DNA from: Nitrospirales bacterium
Lineage (GTDB): Bacteria > Nitrospirota > Nitrospiria > Nitrospirales > UBA8639
Assembly (NCBI GenBank): GCA_021604005.1
Contig: BQIV01000029.1
Span: 1-62,846, forward strand
Length of the DNA: 62,846 nt
Reading direction: 5' to 3'
Of the stretch, positions 45,138 to 55,298 are shown piece by piece. Position numbers and translations under genes: made by a program. Each line of letters starts with the position of its first letter. Within the stretch, counting starts at the first letter, position 1. The notes below the pieces were generated by a model. The model did not search any database. It saw only the letters and a list, made by a program, of their open reading frames with translations, and had not been told where the DNA came from.

Positions 45138-45772
45138 TGAGCGATACGGTTACAATCGCCCTGTCTAAGGGAACGTTGCTGAACCCAACGTTAGACCTCT
45201 TTCGTCAAGCTGGGTATAAGGGACACGATCGAAATATTGATGAACGTCGTTTGGTCTGGGACTGTCCGGAAGATGGTCATACCTTGCTGATTGTCAGGCC
45301 CAGCGATGTTCCGACCTATGTGGAATATGGGGCTGCCGACGTTGGAGTGGTGGGAAAAGACGTGTTGCTGGAGCAAAAGCCGGATGTATATGAACCGCTG
45401 GATTTACGGATGGGGACCTGCAAGCTTGTGGTGGCCATGCCTAAAGGTAAGACCTTTCCGAATCGCCTATCCTCAAAGCTTCGCGTCGCAACCAAGTACC
45501 CCAATATTACGGAAAAGCATTTCAATCAACTGGGAATTCCAATTGAAATTATTAAGCTCTATGGCTCTATTGAATTAGCCCCGCTTGTCGGGTTGACCGA
45601 ACGGATTGTCGATTTGGTGTCAACCGGCCGTACGCTGAGAGCGCATAATCTTGTCGAGACGGAAGTCATTGCCTGGTCGTCTGCACGGGTCATCGTGAAC
45701 CGGGCAAGTCTCAAGATGAAGCATGCGGCCATCACTGAGTTGATCGAGCGACTCAAAAAAAGCCGACCATAG
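45134..45772 (+). CDS. hisG: ATP phosphoribosyltransferase, short form
   Basis: Catalyses the first step of histidine synthesis (ATP + PRPP). 212 residues, the short HisG_S form, without the C-terminal regulatory domain. TVTIALSKGTLLNPTLDLF, RPSDVPTYVEYGAADVGVVG and GSIELAPLVGLTERIVDLVSTGRTL (the PRPP-binding region) are diagnostic. Short HisG needs the HisZ subunit for activity and feedback control; hisZ is not in the window. Its ATG overlaps the murA stop. Confidence 0.95.
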   Translation: MMSDTVTIALSKGTLLNPTLDLFRQAGYKGHDRNIDERRLVWDCPEDGHTLLIVRPSDVPTYVEYGAADVGVVGKDVLLEQKPDVYEPLDLRMGTCKLVVAMPKGKTFPNRLSSKLRVATKYPNITEKHFNQLGIPIEIIKLYGSIELAPLVGLTERIVDLVSTGRTLRAHNLVETEVIAWSSARVIVNRASLKMKHAAITELIERLKKSRP

Positions 45773-45880
45773 CGTCCGCGATACTCCGCAGTCTCATGAT
45801 GTCGAAAAAAAAACTATAGCTTGGCCTCAGGAATACCATCTGTTCTGTTGGAGAGTCACGTCATACAGATTCAACGTCAT

Positions 45881-47170
45881 ATGAACATGAAGATTATTTC
45901 ACATCAAGACCAAAAGTTTTCTCGCCTTGTCCAACGCGTCATTCACCGTTCTGTTCAACAGAATGAGCGGGTAGAAACGTCAGTCAAAGGTATATTGCAG
46001 TCGATCAAAAAAGGTGGCGATGCAGCCATCGTTCGCTACGTCCAACAGTTTGATCACTTGAATCTTCAGCCCAAGCAATTCCGCGTCACACGCACAGAAA
46101 TTCGAAAAGCTCATGCGCAGATTGGGAAAGAGGAAACGGAGGCTCTTCAATTTGCAGCGAATCGAATTCGAGAATTTCATGAGTGTCAACGGACGTCGAC
46201 CTGGACGTACAATAAAGGAGGTGTGCGACTGGGGCAGTTGGTGACGCCGCTTGATGCTGTCGGTCTGTATGTGCCTGGCGGAAAAGCTCTCTATCCCTCG
46301 TCGGTGATGATGAATGCCATTCCTGCAAAGGTTGCTGGTGTGAAGCGGATTGTGATGTGTACGCCAACGTCAACGGGAGAGATTCATCCGTACCTGCTCG
46401 TCGCTGCCGACATCGCGGGAGTCGATGAAATCTATCGAGTGGGTGGTGTGCAAGCGATTGGCGGGATGGCCTTTGGAACGAACACGATTCAGCCTGTGGA
46501 TAAAATCGTTGGGCCGGGGAATCTCTATGTTGCGACGGCAAAGCGATTAGTCTACGGGCAAGTGGATATTGATATGGTGGCAGGTCCCAGTGAGTTATTG
46601 GTGATTGCCGATGGAACGAGTAATCCAGCCCATGTGGTGGCGGATCTCTTATGTGAGGCTGAGCATGATGAAGAGGCGCGTGTCTACCTCGTCACAACGT
46701 CCAAGAAGCTTGCGCAAAACGTGGTGGCCATGATTGATCGGCAGCTTGCCCAATTGGGACGGAGAAAAATTGCCACGACATCCATTCGGAAATATGCATA
46801 TGCGTTCGTGGTGCCGAGTGTCGCGAAAGCCTTTGTGCTCTCGAATCAAATTGCGCCGGAACATTTGTCGGTCAATCTTGACCGGCCGGAGGCCTACCTT
46901 CCACATATTCGACATGCCGGAGCGATCTTTCTGGGCCGTTATACGCCTCCAGCCGTCGCGGACTATGTGGCCGGACCCAATCATGTTCTGCCGACCGGGG
47001 GAAGTGCGCGGTTTTTTTCAAGCTTATCGCTAGATGATTATGTAAAAAAAAGCAATCTTGTGACCTATTCACGGAAAGAACTCAAAGCTGTTCACAAACA
47101 CGTTGTGCGTTTGTCTCATATGGAAGGGCTTGATGCGCATGGCAAATCTATGGAGAGTCGCTGGCAATGA
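45881..47170 (+). CDS. hisD: Histidinol dehydrogenase
   Basis: Catalyses the last two steps of histidine synthesis, oxidising histidinol to histidine with NAD+. About 429 residues. [43 protein letters not shown] and [19 protein letters not shown] (zinc-binding) are in order; EHLSVNL and the conserved His/Glu pair follow. The TTG at 45821 would add 20 unmatched residues; I prefer the ATG at 45881 (or 45887). Its stop overlaps hisB by 4 bases. Confidence 0.95.
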   Translation: MNMKIISHQDQKFSRLVQRVIHRSVQQNERVETSVKGILQSIKKGGDAAIVRYVQQFDHLNLQPKQFRVTRTEIRKAHAQIGKEETEALQFAANRIREFHECQRTSTWTYNKGGVRLGQLVTPLDAVGLYVPGGKALYPSSVMMNAIPAKVAGVKRIVMCTPTSTGEIHPYLLVAADIAGVDEIYRVGGVQAIGGMAFGTNTIQPVDKIVGPGNLYVATAKRLVYGQVDIDMVAGPSELLVIADGTSNPAHVVADLLCEAEHDEEARVYLVTTSKKLAQNVVAMIDRQLAQLGRRKIATTSIRKYAYAFVVPSVAKAFVLSNQIAPEHLSVNLDRPEAYLPHIRHAGAIFLGRYTPPAVADYVAGPNHVLPTGGSARFFSSLSLDDYVKKSNLVTYSRKELKAVHKHVVRLSHMEGLDAHGKSMESRWQ

Positions 47171-47769
47171 GTAAGGAAAAAGACCGTCGAAGTGCGTCAA
47201 CGAAACGAACCACTGCGGAAACGTCGATTCACGCATCCTGGACACTTGATGGGACAGGAACAAGCGATATACAGACAACGATTCCGTTTCTTGATCATAT
47301 GCTGACGCTCTTGGCCAAGCACGGGTTTTTCGACCTGACCGTCAACGCCAAGGGAGATACGGATATTGATGATCATCATACGATTGAAGATATTGGGATC
47401 GTTCTCGGGTCTCTCTTGCACTCGGCGTTGGGGGGGAAAGAAGGCATTGTGCGTTTTGGATGGGCGAGTGTTCCGTTAGATGAAACCTTGGCTCAAGTGA
47501 CCGTCGATCTGAGCGGACGCCCCTATTTGGTCTATAATGTTGATCTTCCATCCCATATGATTAAAACGTTAGACCTTGGCCTTTTTGAGGATTTCTTTCA
47601 AGCCTTTGTCAGTCAGGGTGGGCTCAATTTGCACATCAATTTGATGTATGGGCGAAACCCTCATCACAAGATGGAGGCAATCTTTAAAGCGCTCGCAAAA
47701 GCCTTGGCTCAAGCGGTCAGTCGCGATCAACGGGTTGTTGGCGTTTTGTCGACGAAAGGCACGTTATAA
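47167..47769 (+). CDS. hisB: Imidazoleglycerol-phosphate dehydratase
   Basis: Converts imidazole glycerol phosphate to imidazole acetol phosphate. 200 residues, the single-domain form without the histidinol phosphatase domain. [33 protein letters not shown] (manganese-binding) and SGRPYLVYN, then the second [17 protein letters not shown], match the family. The start overlaps the hisD stop (ATGA). Normal. Confidence 0.96.
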   Translation: MSKEKDRRSASTKRTTAETSIHASWTLDGTGTSDIQTTIPFLDHMLTLLAKHGFFDLTVNAKGDTDIDDHHTIEDIGIVLGSLLHSALGGKEGIVRFGWASVPLDETLAQVTVDLSGRPYLVYNVDLPSHMIKTLDLGLFEDFFQAFVSQGGLNLHINLMYGRNPHHKMEAIFKALAKALAQAVSRDQRVVGVLSTKGTL

Positions 47770-47812
47770 ATGTGTGGAGCCTGCTCTCTACACTCACACG
47801 CATGAAATCACC

Positions 47813-48433
47813 ATGATTGCGATTATTGACTATGATATGGGAAATCTTCGTAGCGTCCAAAAGGCGTTTGAAGCCGTTGGTCACCAGGCCGTGGTTACGC
47901 GTGATCCAGCCACAATATCGGATGCTAGCCATGTTGTCCTTCCAGGGGTTGGCGCCTTTGGGAACTGCATGGAGAATCTCAAGCGGTATGAGTTAGAGAT
48001 GCCGGTTCGTCAGGCCATTGCTAGCGGAAAACCATTTCTGGGTATTTGCTTGGGTCTTCAATTGCTGTTCAGCAAGAGCGAAGAGTATGGCACGCATCAG
48101 GGCTTGGGAATTTTCCCCGGAATCGTCAAACGATTTCCTGCTGATTCCCTGGCGATGAGAGGGTTGAAGATTCCTCATATGGGTTGGAACACGATCAACA
48201 TTCAACAATCTTCACCACTGCTTGCACATATGGCTCCGGAGAATCATATGTATTTTGTCCATTCGTACTATGTCGAACCGGAAGATCAGCAGGTCATTTG
48301 CACAACGACCGACTATGGTTTCCCATTTGTCTCGAGTGTGTGGAAGGATAATATTTTTGCGGCCCAATTTCATCCAGAAAAAAGCCAACAGATCGGACTA
48401 CAACTCTTTCATAACTTTGGAAATTGGCACTGA
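47813..48433 (+). CDS. hisH: Imidazole glycerol phosphate synthase glutaminase subunit
   Basis: Type I glutamine amidotransferase that supplies ammonia to HisF. 206 residues from the ATG at 47813. IAIIDYDMGNLRSVQKAF, LPGVGAFGNCM, the nucleophile motif PFLGICLGLQLLF (Cys79), and AAQFHPEKSQQIGLQLFHNF (catalytic His, Glu) are present. The longer open frame from 47648 overlaps hisB and is rejected. Its stop shares bases with the next start (TGATG). Confidence 0.96.
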   Translation: MIAIIDYDMGNLRSVQKAFEAVGHQAVVTRDPATISDASHVVLPGVGAFGNCMENLKRYELEMPVRQAIASGKPFLGICLGLQLLFSKSEEYGTHQGLGIFPGIVKRFPADSLAMRGLKIPHMGWNTINIQQSSPLLAHMAPENHMYFVHSYYVEPEDQQVICTTTDYGFPFVSSVWKDNIFAAQFHPEKSQQIGLQLFHNFGNWH

Positions 48434-49203
48434 TGCATATCGTCGCTGCTCGGTCGTATGAGTGGAATCGGGCCAAGTATGGGAGGTGGACGTTTGTGTT
48501 GCTGAGTAGTCTGATTGGCGTGGTGGCCTGCGTGCCGCCAAAGGTGACGGTCCACTCATCTCCAAACTTTCAACCGGCCAGGATTCGCACGCTTGCTGTT
48601 CTGCCTTTTCAAACCCTTTCGACTCCGCAACGGCATGTGTCCCGTCCGTCTCAAGGCCTGGTGAATTCTCCAGAGATTCGTTCTCAATTTCAGCTTCCAT
48701 CTGCGCAATCGGAGCGAGGGCTACTCACGAGTGCCGAGCCACGCAAGGTATCTCACCTTGCGGCCCAACGTATTACAAAGATGGTATATGAGTCGCTTGA
48801 ACATCGAGCGGGCGTTCGTCTTGTCCCATCGGTCGCTGTGAATACGGCGCTGACTTCATATAGCTCACAAGAGTTGACTGCCGACTGGAAAGGCACGGTC
48901 AAAGATATCGGAACGCGTTTAGAGGTCGATGCCGTGGTCATGGGTCTTGTCCGAACCTATCGAGAACGTGTCGGCACAAAGATCGGGGCCACGCCTGCCG
49001 TCGTGGGGTTTGAAGTGCACCTTGTGGATCCGCTTAGTGGAACGATTCATTGGACTGGAGAGTATTATGAAGAACAAAAACCCATGAATGAGGATCTTAT
49101 GGGATTTATTGAACGGCGAGGGGCCTTTGTGACGGCTGCCGAATTGGCGCAATATGGTGTTCAGAATATGATGGAGCAATTTCCTGTTGGTGGTGAGTCA
49201 TGA
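48433..49203 (+). CDS. Lipoprotein of CsgG/TolB-N-like fold inside the his operon
   Basis: A 256-residue lipoprotein: signal peptide with lipobox VVAC, then a Ser/Pro/Arg-rich linker, then an alpha/beta domain, with IRTLAVLPFQTLSTPQ, VYESLEHRAGVRLVPSVAV, EVDAVVMGLVRTYRERVG and GFEVHLVDPLSGTIHWTGEY. The pattern strand AVLPF, helix with Leu, then VDAVVxG strand and LVDxxTGxxxW is what TolB-N/LpoB/CsgG-like lipoproteins show. No histidine-pathway role is known for such a protein. It overlaps hisH (TGATG) and is followed by hisA 54 bases on, so it is co-transcribed. Function unknown. Confidence 0.68.
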   Translation: MHIVAARSYEWNRAKYGRWTFVLLSSLIGVVACVPPKVTVHSSPNFQPARIRTLAVLPFQTLSTPQRHVSRPSQGLVNSPEIRSQFQLPSAQSERGLLTSAEPRKVSHLAAQRITKMVYESLEHRAGVRLVPSVAVNTALTSYSSQELTADWKGTVKDIGTRLEVDAVVMGLVRTYRERVGTKIGATPAVVGFEVHLVDPLSGTIHWTGEYYEEQKPMNEDLMGFIERRGAFVTAAELAQYGVQNMMEQFPVGGES

Positions 49204-49257
49204 TTCGGCTCACTCGTGCGAAATGACAAAATTGATCGACAGACATAGGGATCTAGC

Positions 49258-50004
49258 ATGAAAATTTTTCCGGCAATCGATCTCAAGGGCGGGCGGTGTG
49301 TGCGTTTGCGGCAAGGAGATATGGCTCAAGAGACTCGTTATTCCGAGGATCCCCCGGCAATGGCGAAGCAATGGCAGTCCTTGGGAGCTGAATATCTCCA
49401 TGTTGTCGACTTAGATGGCGCTGTCGAAGGCGCACCCAAGCATGTGACGGATATTGAAGCCATCGTCAAACATGTCTCGATCCCGATTCAGGTTGGCGGG
49501 GGTATTCGCACATTAGAATCCATCCGTCGGTATATGTCGATAGGCGTCGCTCGTGTCGTGTTGGGAACGGCTGCGCTTGAACAGCCTGAACTCCTTGCCA
49601 GAAGTTGTGAGGAGTTTCCAGCAAAAATCCTTGTAGGCATTGATATTAAACAGGGAGAAATTGCGCTTCGAGGGTGGATTGATGGTTCCGGGAAAAAACC
49701 GGAGAATGTTGTGCCATCGCTTGCACAGTATTCACTTGGCGGAATTATTTTTACAGATATTTCACGAGATGGCATGTTGGAGGGGCCAAATCTTCAGGCT
49801 CTTGAACATATGGCGACGTTAACGTCCCATCCGTTAATCGCTTCAGGAGGAGTCACGAATATTTCAGATATATTTGCGATAAAGGCTATTAACCCACACG
49901 TGTCCAGTGTGATTATCGGCAAGGCGCTGTATGAAGGGACAATCGAGTTCGCGGCGGCACGTCATGCGGCATCACGATCGGCTTCCGAAGGAGCACAGTG
50001 TTAG
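49258..50004 (+). CDS. hisA: Phosphoribosylformimino-AICAR ribotide isomerase
   Basis: A 248-residue (beta/alpha)8 isomerase of histidine synthesis. [18 protein letters not shown] with the catalytic Asp, [42 protein letters not shown] with the second Asp, and [11 protein letters not shown] are in order. It starts at an ATG with a spaced AGG-type binding site. Its stop overlaps the hisF start by several bases. Confidence 0.96.
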   Translation: MKIFPAIDLKGGRCVRLRQGDMAQETRYSEDPPAMAKQWQSLGAEYLHVVDLDGAVEGAPKHVTDIEAIVKHVSIPIQVGGGIRTLESIRRYMSIGVARVVLGTAALEQPELLARSCEEFPAKILVGIDIKQGEIALRGWIDGSGKKPENVVPSLAQYSLGGIIFTDISRDGMLEGPNLQALEHMATLTSHPLIASGGVTNISDIFAIKAINPHVSSVIIGKALYEGTIEFAAARHAASRSASEGAQC

Positions 50005-50804
50005 CGAAACGCATTATTCCATGTTTGGATGTGAAGGATGGCCGTGTCGTGAAAGGCGTGTCCTTTGTGGATCTTCGTGATGCGGGAGATCCGGTCGCCG
50101 TTGCCAAGGAATATGACAAGGCTGGGGCCGATGAACTCTGCTTTTTGGATATCACCGCTTCGCATGAAAACCGTGACACCCTTCTTGATGTGGTGGCGCG
50201 TACAGCCGAACAGGCGTTTATGCCCCTGACGGTTGGCGGCGGGATTCGGAAGGTCGAGGACGTGCGTCGCCTTCTTGTGGCAGGAGCCGATAAAGTCAGC
50301 ATTAATACGTCCGCCGTCCAAGATCCGGAACTCGTCAAGGCGGCGGCAAGACGGTTCGGGGCACAATGTATCGTCGTCGCAATTGACGCAAAGTCAAGGC
50401 CGAGGCACGGTCAAATGCAGAGTCGAGACGCCTGGGAAGTCTTTACCCATGGAGGTCGCCGTGCAACGGGGCTTGACGTGGTTGAATGGGCAAAACGAAT
50501 GGCGAACGATGGTGCTGGGGAAATATTGTTGACCAGCATGGATCAAGATGGGCAGAAAGATGGATATGATTTATCCTTAACCGCTGCCGTTTCGGAAGCC
50601 GTGTCGATCCCGGTCATTGCGTCGGGTGGCGCAGGCACTCTTCAGCACCTGTATGACGCCTTGGCTATTGGCAAGGCCGATGCGGTATTAGCCGCTTCAA
50701 TTTTCCACTTCAAGACGTATTCCATTGCAGAGGCGAAGGCTCATTTGGCACAGCAGGGGATTCCGGTCAGAATGGTTGAAGCCTGTTCGGTGTCATCGAC
50801 ATGA
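49998..50804 (+). CDS. hisF: Imidazole glycerol phosphate synthase cyclase subunit
   Basis: A 268-residue (beta/alpha)8 cyclase that joins with HisH and uses its ammonia to form imidazole glycerol phosphate and [25 protein letters not shown] carries the catalytic Asp11. [28 protein letters not shown] and [16 protein letters not shown] with the second catalytic Asp, then [15 protein letters not shown], follow. The start is GTG, inside the end of hisA. Its stop overlaps the hisIE start by 4 bases. Confidence 0.97.
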   Translation: MLAKRIIPCLDVKDGRVVKGVSFVDLRDAGDPVAVAKEYDKAGADELCFLDITASHENRDTLLDVVARTAEQAFMPLTVGGGIRKVEDVRRLLVAGADKVSINTSAVQDPELVKAAARRFGAQCIVVAIDAKSRPRHGQMQSRDAWEVFTHGGRRATGLDVVEWAKRMANDGAGEILLTSMDQDGQKDGYDLSLTAAVSEAVSIPVIASGGAGTLQHLYDALAIGKADAVLAASIFHFKTYSIAEAKAHLAQQGIPVRMVEACSVSST

Positions 50805-51490
50805 AGAGTATGCGACAGGCAGGTCAGATTCAATTTGGAGAGAACGGCTTAGTGCCGGCTGTTGTTCAAGATTGGCTTGATGGAACGGTCTTGATGGTCG
50901 GGTTTATGAACGACGAGGCGCTGCATGCCACCAAGGAGACGCAGCGAGTGCACTTTTGGAGCCGCTCGCGACAACAACTATGGAAAAAAGGCGAAACCTC
51001 AGGTCATGAGCTGATTCTCAAACAACTTTTTATCGATTGCGATTACGACACGGTGTTAGTGAAAGCTGAGCCTGTCGGTCCTACATGTCACACCGGCAAT
51101 CGAACCTGTTTTTATTCAGAGATAGATCCTGGCCATGATAGAGCCATTGAGGATGGACCGACGAATGCAGCGTGGGGAGGCATTCTCGAACGACTCTATA
51201 ACATGGTGTTGTCACGTAAGCAGGAGCCTCAAAGTGGTTCCTATGTTTCCAAACTACTCGACGGAGGACTCGATCGTATCCTGAAAAAAGTCATCGAAGA
51301 ATCTGGTGAAGTGGCCTTGGCTGCCAAAAATCGGGATCGAGATGAGATTGTCTATGAGGTGGCCGATTTATGGTTTCATACCCTTGTGATGCTCGGAGAG
51401 GCTGAAATCCCCCCTAAAGAAATCTTTCAGGAGCTTGGTAAGCGGTTTGGGAAATCAGGCCTGCGAGCGGAAACGGACAAAACGCAATGA
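50801..51490 (+). CDS. hisIE: Bifunctional phosphoribosyl-AMP cyclohydrolase / phosphoribosyl-ATP pyrophosphatase
   Basis: A 229-residue fusion doing steps 2 and 3 of histidine synthesis. Residues 1-115 are the HisI cyclohydrolase, with [36 protein letters not shown], and the Zn/Mg site [20 protein letters not shown]. Residues 130-225 are the HisE pyrophosphatase, with [20 protein letters not shown] and [13 protein letters not shown]. The start overlaps hisF and the stop overlaps the HIT gene. Normal fusion order. Confidence 0.96.
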   Translation: MKSMRQAGQIQFGENGLVPAVVQDWLDGTVLMVGFMNDEALHATKETQRVHFWSRSRQQLWKKGETSGHELILKQLFIDCDYDTVLVKAEPVGPTCHTGNRTCFYSEIDPGHDRAIEDGPTNAAWGGILERLYNMVLSRKQEPQSGSYVSKLLDGGLDRILKKVIEESGEVALAAKNRDRDEIVYEVADLWFHTLVMLGEAEIPPKEIFQELGKRFGKSGLRAETDKTQ

Positions 51491-51831
51491 GCGACTGCAT
51501 TTTTTGCGGGATCGTCGATAGTTCGATTCCTTCGACGACAGTATATGAAGACGATGAGTGTTTGGCCTTTGAGGACCTGAATCCTCAGGCTCCGGTACAT
51601 GTGCTCGTGATTCCGAAACGGCATGTTATCGCCTTGTCTGATGTGCAAGAGAGTGACCGGAACCTGCTAGGTCAGGTCATGCTAGCCTGTTCCCGCGTCG
51701 CGCAACAAAAAGGTCTTCCTGAACATGGGTACCGGGTTGTGACGAATATTGGAAAAGAGGCTGGCCAAACCGTATTTCATCTTCACTTTCATGTGCTGGG
51801 AGGTCGACGATTGACTTGGCCTCCGGGCTAA
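51487..51831 (+). CDS. HIT family protein, HinT-like
   Basis: A 114-residue histidine-triad nucleotide-binding protein that hydrolyses purine nucleoside phosphoramidates. CIFCGIVDSSIPSTTVYED, HVLVIPKRHVIAL, GYRVVTNIGKEAGQTVFHLH and the triad HLHFHVLGGR are diagnostic. Two N-terminal Cys (CxxC) may bind zinc. The ATG overlaps hisIE by 4 bases; co-transcribed with the his genes. Length normal. Confidence 0.95.
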   Translation: MSDCIFCGIVDSSIPSTTVYEDDECLAFEDLNPQAPVHVLVIPKRHVIALSDVQESDRNLLGQVMLACSRVAQQKGLPEHGYRVVTNIGKEAGQTVFHLHFHVLGGRRLTWPPG

Positions 51832-52103
51832 TGACTGTCTGATACGTTGAGGAACTAGGCAAGCCCGTTATTCCTTTCTGCGAAGGAGTTGCTGTTGACC
51901 TTGCTACTGCCCAATATGAGAAGAGGGCACCTCCAAAAACCGTCCTTTTCCGCGATTGTGGCGTCAGTCGCGTGCTCAAATCCTCATGTATGTCTCTATA
52001 CACTGCGGTTTTGCGCGCGCGACTTCCTTGCACTCACATAAAAATCCTGGTTTTTAGAGGTGTCCAAGAATCTCAATTTGTAACCGAGGAGGAACGTCGA
52101 GTC

Positions 52104-53927
52104 GTGGGTGGGAAAGGTATTCCTCCGGAAACGCTCCAGCACATTCGTGATCGCATCGACGTGATCGATGTGATTTCCCGCTATGTGACCCTTACGAAAA
52201 CGGGTCAAAACTATAAGGGTCTGTGCCCCTTCCATTCCGAAAAAAGCCCATCATTTTCCGTGAGCCCGAGCCGGCAGATGTTTCACTGTTTTGGATGTGG
52301 TGTTGGCGGTGATGCCATCACATTTCTCATAAAACGGGAAGGTCTTGGGTTTATGGAGGCAGTTCAGGAACTGGCCAAGCTTGCAGGCGTGCCGTTGGTT
52401 CTGGATTCCAGAGGGGGACGAGACGATCAGGCGGCTTCAAGGCGAGAACGCTACCAACACATTCATACCGTGGCGGCCGAGTGGTTCCATGCCAATTTGA
52501 TGAATAGCGAACGAGGGAAGAATGCCCGCCGTTATCTGGAACGGCGTGGCATGTCTGCGGAGACCCTCGAGACGTTTTGTGTGGGCTACGCTCCAGCCGG
52601 ATGGACGGGGCTTCTCGACAAGCTGGAAAAGACGGGAGTGAGTCGAGACGACATGTTTCAGTCGGGATTGGTTATTAAAAAAGAAGAGCGTTTGCATGAG
52701 GGAAAAAGCGGGGGACAGGGATATGATCGTTTTCGGGATAGAATCATGTTTCCGATTTCGAATCATCGAGGGCAGGTGATAGCCTTTGGTGGGCGTGGGC
52801 TCACGGACGAGCAGATGCCGAAATATCTGAATTCACCAGAAACGGCAATGTTTGCGAAGGGGCAGACCTTGTATGGTTTTCATAAGACACGGGAAGCGGC
52901 GAGTCGATTGAATCGACTCATGCTGGTTGAAGGCTATTTTGATGTCTTGACCCTCTATCAAGCCGGGGTTCAACATGTGGCTGCACCGCTCGGTACGGCA
53001 CTTACTGCAGATCACGTACACACCATTCGGCGAATCGTCAACACGGTGTTATTGTTTTTCGATGGAGATGCGGCAGGTATTCGCGCGGCGCTTCGAACCC
53101 TTGATCTGTTTCTCAATACAGGGTTGACGGTGAAGGTGATGGAGCTTTCGCCTGGGGATGACCCTGATACCTATATACGATCACAGGGGATTGATGCATT
53201 GACGCAGCTTGAGGCGCACGCCCCGACACTCTTGGATTTCGCTATCCACGCCTCGCTGAAAGAGCACAACGGTGCATCTATCGAAGAACGGGTACGATGC
53301 GTCGATGAGGTTCTCCGCATCCTGCAAAAAACGAACAATCCTATCGAAAAAGAAGAGCGTATTCAGTTGGTGGCCGAGCGGTTGGGGATTCGCGAGCAAA
53401 CATTGATAGACCGGTATCCCATGTTACGCACGAAACCCGGCCGTTCACCAGAACGGACCAGCAAGGCTCCGGTCAAACCCGCATCGTCTCAACGGTTGCC
53501 GAAGGGCAGCCCTGAAGAACGAGACGTTGCTGTCCTTGCGTTACAAGGTATGCTGAGTGCCCAACATCTTCAGCAGCTTCGTATTGATATGTTTCGGGTC
53601 CCGCAGTATCGAAGGGTGATGGAATTGGTTTTTGAACATGTCACGGCAGAGGGGCAGATTGACATGGAGTCCGTGTGTGCAGATGCGCTCCAAGATGATG
53701 AGTTCGGCCCCATTGTCACACAGCTGACGTTACGTGACTCGCATTTCGATGATCCTGTCAGCCATTTTCAAGAATGTGTTGCCTCGTTGGAGCGTCAACA
53801 CATTCAACACACACTCAATGAACTGATTACGCAGCTGCGGGTTGCGGAGCAGGGGCACAGGGCTGAGGAAATTCAAGAATTAATAGAGCAAATTAATGAT
53901 CTGCGTGGGAAAAAAGCTGCATTATAG
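52104..53927 (+). CDS. dnaG: DNA primase
   Basis: Synthesises RNA primers at the replication fork. About 607 residues from the GTG at 52104, behind GAGGAGG. The zinc-binding domain (CPFH...CFGC) has Cys/His at about 41, 44, 62 and 65, in agreement with the E. coli spacing and supporting this start. The RNAP-core region and TOPRIM domain follow (LMLVEGYFDVLTLYQAG, then LLFFDGDAAGIRAA). The C-terminal part (SLERQHIQHTLNELITQ) is the helicase-interacting domain. rpoD, which often follows dnaG, is absent. The stop codon lies inside a solo MITE end. Confidence 0.96.
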   Translation: MGGKGIPPETLQHIRDRIDVIDVISRYVTLTKTGQNYKGLCPFHSEKSPSFSVSPSRQMFHCFGCGVGGDAITFLIKREGLGFMEAVQELAKLAGVPLVLDSRGGRDDQAASRRERYQHIHTVAAEWFHANLMNSERGKNARRYLERRGMSAETLETFCVGYAPAGWTGLLDKLEKTGVSRDDMFQSGLVIKKEERLHEGKSGGQGYDRFRDRIMFPISNHRGQVIAFGGRGLTDEQMPKYLNSPETAMFAKGQTLYGFHKTREAASRLNRLMLVEGYFDVLTLYQAGVQHVAAPLGTALTADHVHTIRRIVNTVLLFFDGDAAGIRAALRTLDLFLNTGLTVKVMELSPGDDPDTYIRSQGIDALTQLEAHAPTLLDFAIHASLKEHNGASIEERVRCVDEVLRILQKTNNPIEKEERIQLVAERLGIREQTLIDRYPMLRTKPGRSPERTSKAPVKPASSQRLPKGSPEERDVAVLALQGMLSAQHLQQLRIDMFRVPQYRRVMELVFEHVTAEGQIDMESVCADALQDDEFGPIVTQLTLRDSHFDDPVSHFQECVASLERQHIQHTLNELITQLRVAEQGHRAEEIQELIEQINDLRGKKAAL

Positions 53928-53938
53928 CGAATCCACAT
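53923..53938 (+). repeat. Solo MITE end overlapping the dnaG stop
   Basis: TATAGCGAATCCACAT, identical to the left end of the copy at 55837. The TAG stop of dnaG is part of it. The rest of the element is not present. The remainder of the gap to 54197 shows no gene. Confidence 0.6.
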
Positions 53939-54197
53939 GTACATCAATATGTTTGGACACGGTATATGCAAAACCTTAGGCGTCTCACAGACATTCAACA
54001 TCGTCACTCAATTCTCTAACTGATCTGTGGTAGGTGTGTGACGTATTGTTTCTGAAAGGCAGCTGATGCTGGGATCAGGTTGCTGCCGCCATGGCCCTCA
54101 AAGTAAAAAACTGTGTAAATTTTCATGCAAGAGGAGAAAAAAGTTGCTGAGATCTCCTCTTGTCGTTTAAAGTGGGAGCCATGATGGGTTACATCTT

Positions 54198-54274
54198 GGG
54201 CCCATAGCTCAGGTGGTTAGAGCGGCTGACTCATAATCAGCTGGTCCTAGGTTCAAGTCCTAGTGGGCCCACCA
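54198..54274 (+). tRNA. tRNA-Ile, anticodon CAT (AUA-decoding, lysidine type)
   Basis: A 77-base tRNA with the CCA end encoded. The 7-base acceptor stem GGGCCCA/TGGGCCC is perfect. The anticodon stem GCTGA/TCAGC encloses CTCATAA with anticodon CAT. The overall sequence resembles E. coli ileX rather than the methionine tRNAs, so C34 should be converted to lysidine by TilS and read AUA. Confidence 0.93.
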
Positions 54275-54357
54275 TGTTAGAATGAATTGAACGCTCCTTG
54301 ATTCCTGGACTGAATTGAGGTCTCGATTATTTTTTTGTCTTTTCATCAGAGGTTCCA

Positions 54358-55128
54358 TTGAATTCTCAACTGCAATTTCTCATTGAACTGCAACGGTTTG
54401 ATCTACGTATTTTTGAAATTCTCGACCATAAGAAAAAACTTCCGGAGCTGATTCACATGGCCAAAGCTCCAGTATTGGAAGTGAGTAAACAACTCGAAAT
54501 TCTTCAACAAGCGGGAGAAACGTTAACCAAACAACGGCGTGACGGTGAACAAGAACTTTCGCTTCAGGAAGAACATATCCAAAAGATTCGTGGTCGATTG
54601 AATGATTTGAAAACGAATAAAGAATATCAAGCGCATTTATTTGAAATTGAATTGGCAAGAAAAAAGAAAGATGCGCTGGAAGAGTCGGTGCTTGAAGTCC
54701 TTGAGCAGGTTGAGAAAAACCAAACTGAGCAACAGGAACTTCACGTGCGTATGGGAGAGGTTGAACAGGCGTTTGCCAAAGCGAAAGAGCAATTGGAGTC
54801 GGAACGTCTTGCACTCGAACAGGAATTATCGACACTTGAACGGCAGCATGGGGAATTAACCGTTCAAGTGGATCATGGACTGCTCGCACGCTATACCAAG
54901 CTCAAGTCACTGCGGAAGGGGTTTGCGATTGCGAAAGTAGCGGATGGCGCATGTTCTGGATGTCGGTTGCAATTGCCGCCTCAACTTGTTGCTGAAGTGA
55001 AGCGTGCCGATGAATTATTAAATTGTTCGTATTGCCATCGAATCTTGTATTGGGAGCCAATGCCTGACACGCTGATTGATGCCCAAGCTCAAGCTCCTGA
55101 GTCTGAGAATATCCAGGAACTTCGGTAA
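54358..55128 (+). CDS. Coiled-coil protein with C4 zinc ribbon (DUF164/CT398-like)
   Basis: A 256-residue cytoplasmic protein. Residues 20-175 form a long antiparallel coiled coil (EVSKQLEILQQAGETLTKQR onward). The C-terminus has two CxxC pairs, CSGCRLQLPP and CSYCHRILYW, a C4 zinc ribbon. This is the DUF164/zf-RING_7 family (CT398-like in Chlamydia), found next to tRNA and RNase P RNA genes in several phyla. Its function is not settled. The start is TTG at 54358, behind AGAGG. It lies between tRNA-Ile and rnpB. Confidence 0.88.
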   Translation: MNSQLQFLIELQRFDLRIFEILDHKKKLPELIHMAKAPVLEVSKQLEILQQAGETLTKQRRDGEQELSLQEEHIQKIRGRLNDLKTNKEYQAHLFEIELARKKKDALEESVLEVLEQVEKNQTEQQELHVRMGEVEQAFAKAKEQLESERLALEQELSTLERQHGELTVQVDHGLLARYTKLKSLRKGFAIAKVADGACSGCRLQLPPQLVAEVKRADELLNCSYCHRILYWEPMPDTLIDAQAQAPESENIQELR

Positions 55129-55298
55129 CGAGTGTGGGGCTATAGGTGAACGAAGCCTTCTCAGGTAGGCGTAAATGGTTACCGGTGATACTTCCCGGGT
55201 CCTCGTGTGTCGCTTTCACTTCGTGCCAGGAGTTCGTGACCTGAATGTGGCTTGTTGCATTCCATTCTCCGAGCACCCTATGATGAACGTGGCGTGAT

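Noticed and set aside
54198-54274. Calling the CAT-anticodon tRNA as tRNA-Met
   Set aside because: Anticodon arm CTCATAATC and overall sequence match the AUA-reading tRNA-Ile2 (ileX-type) better.
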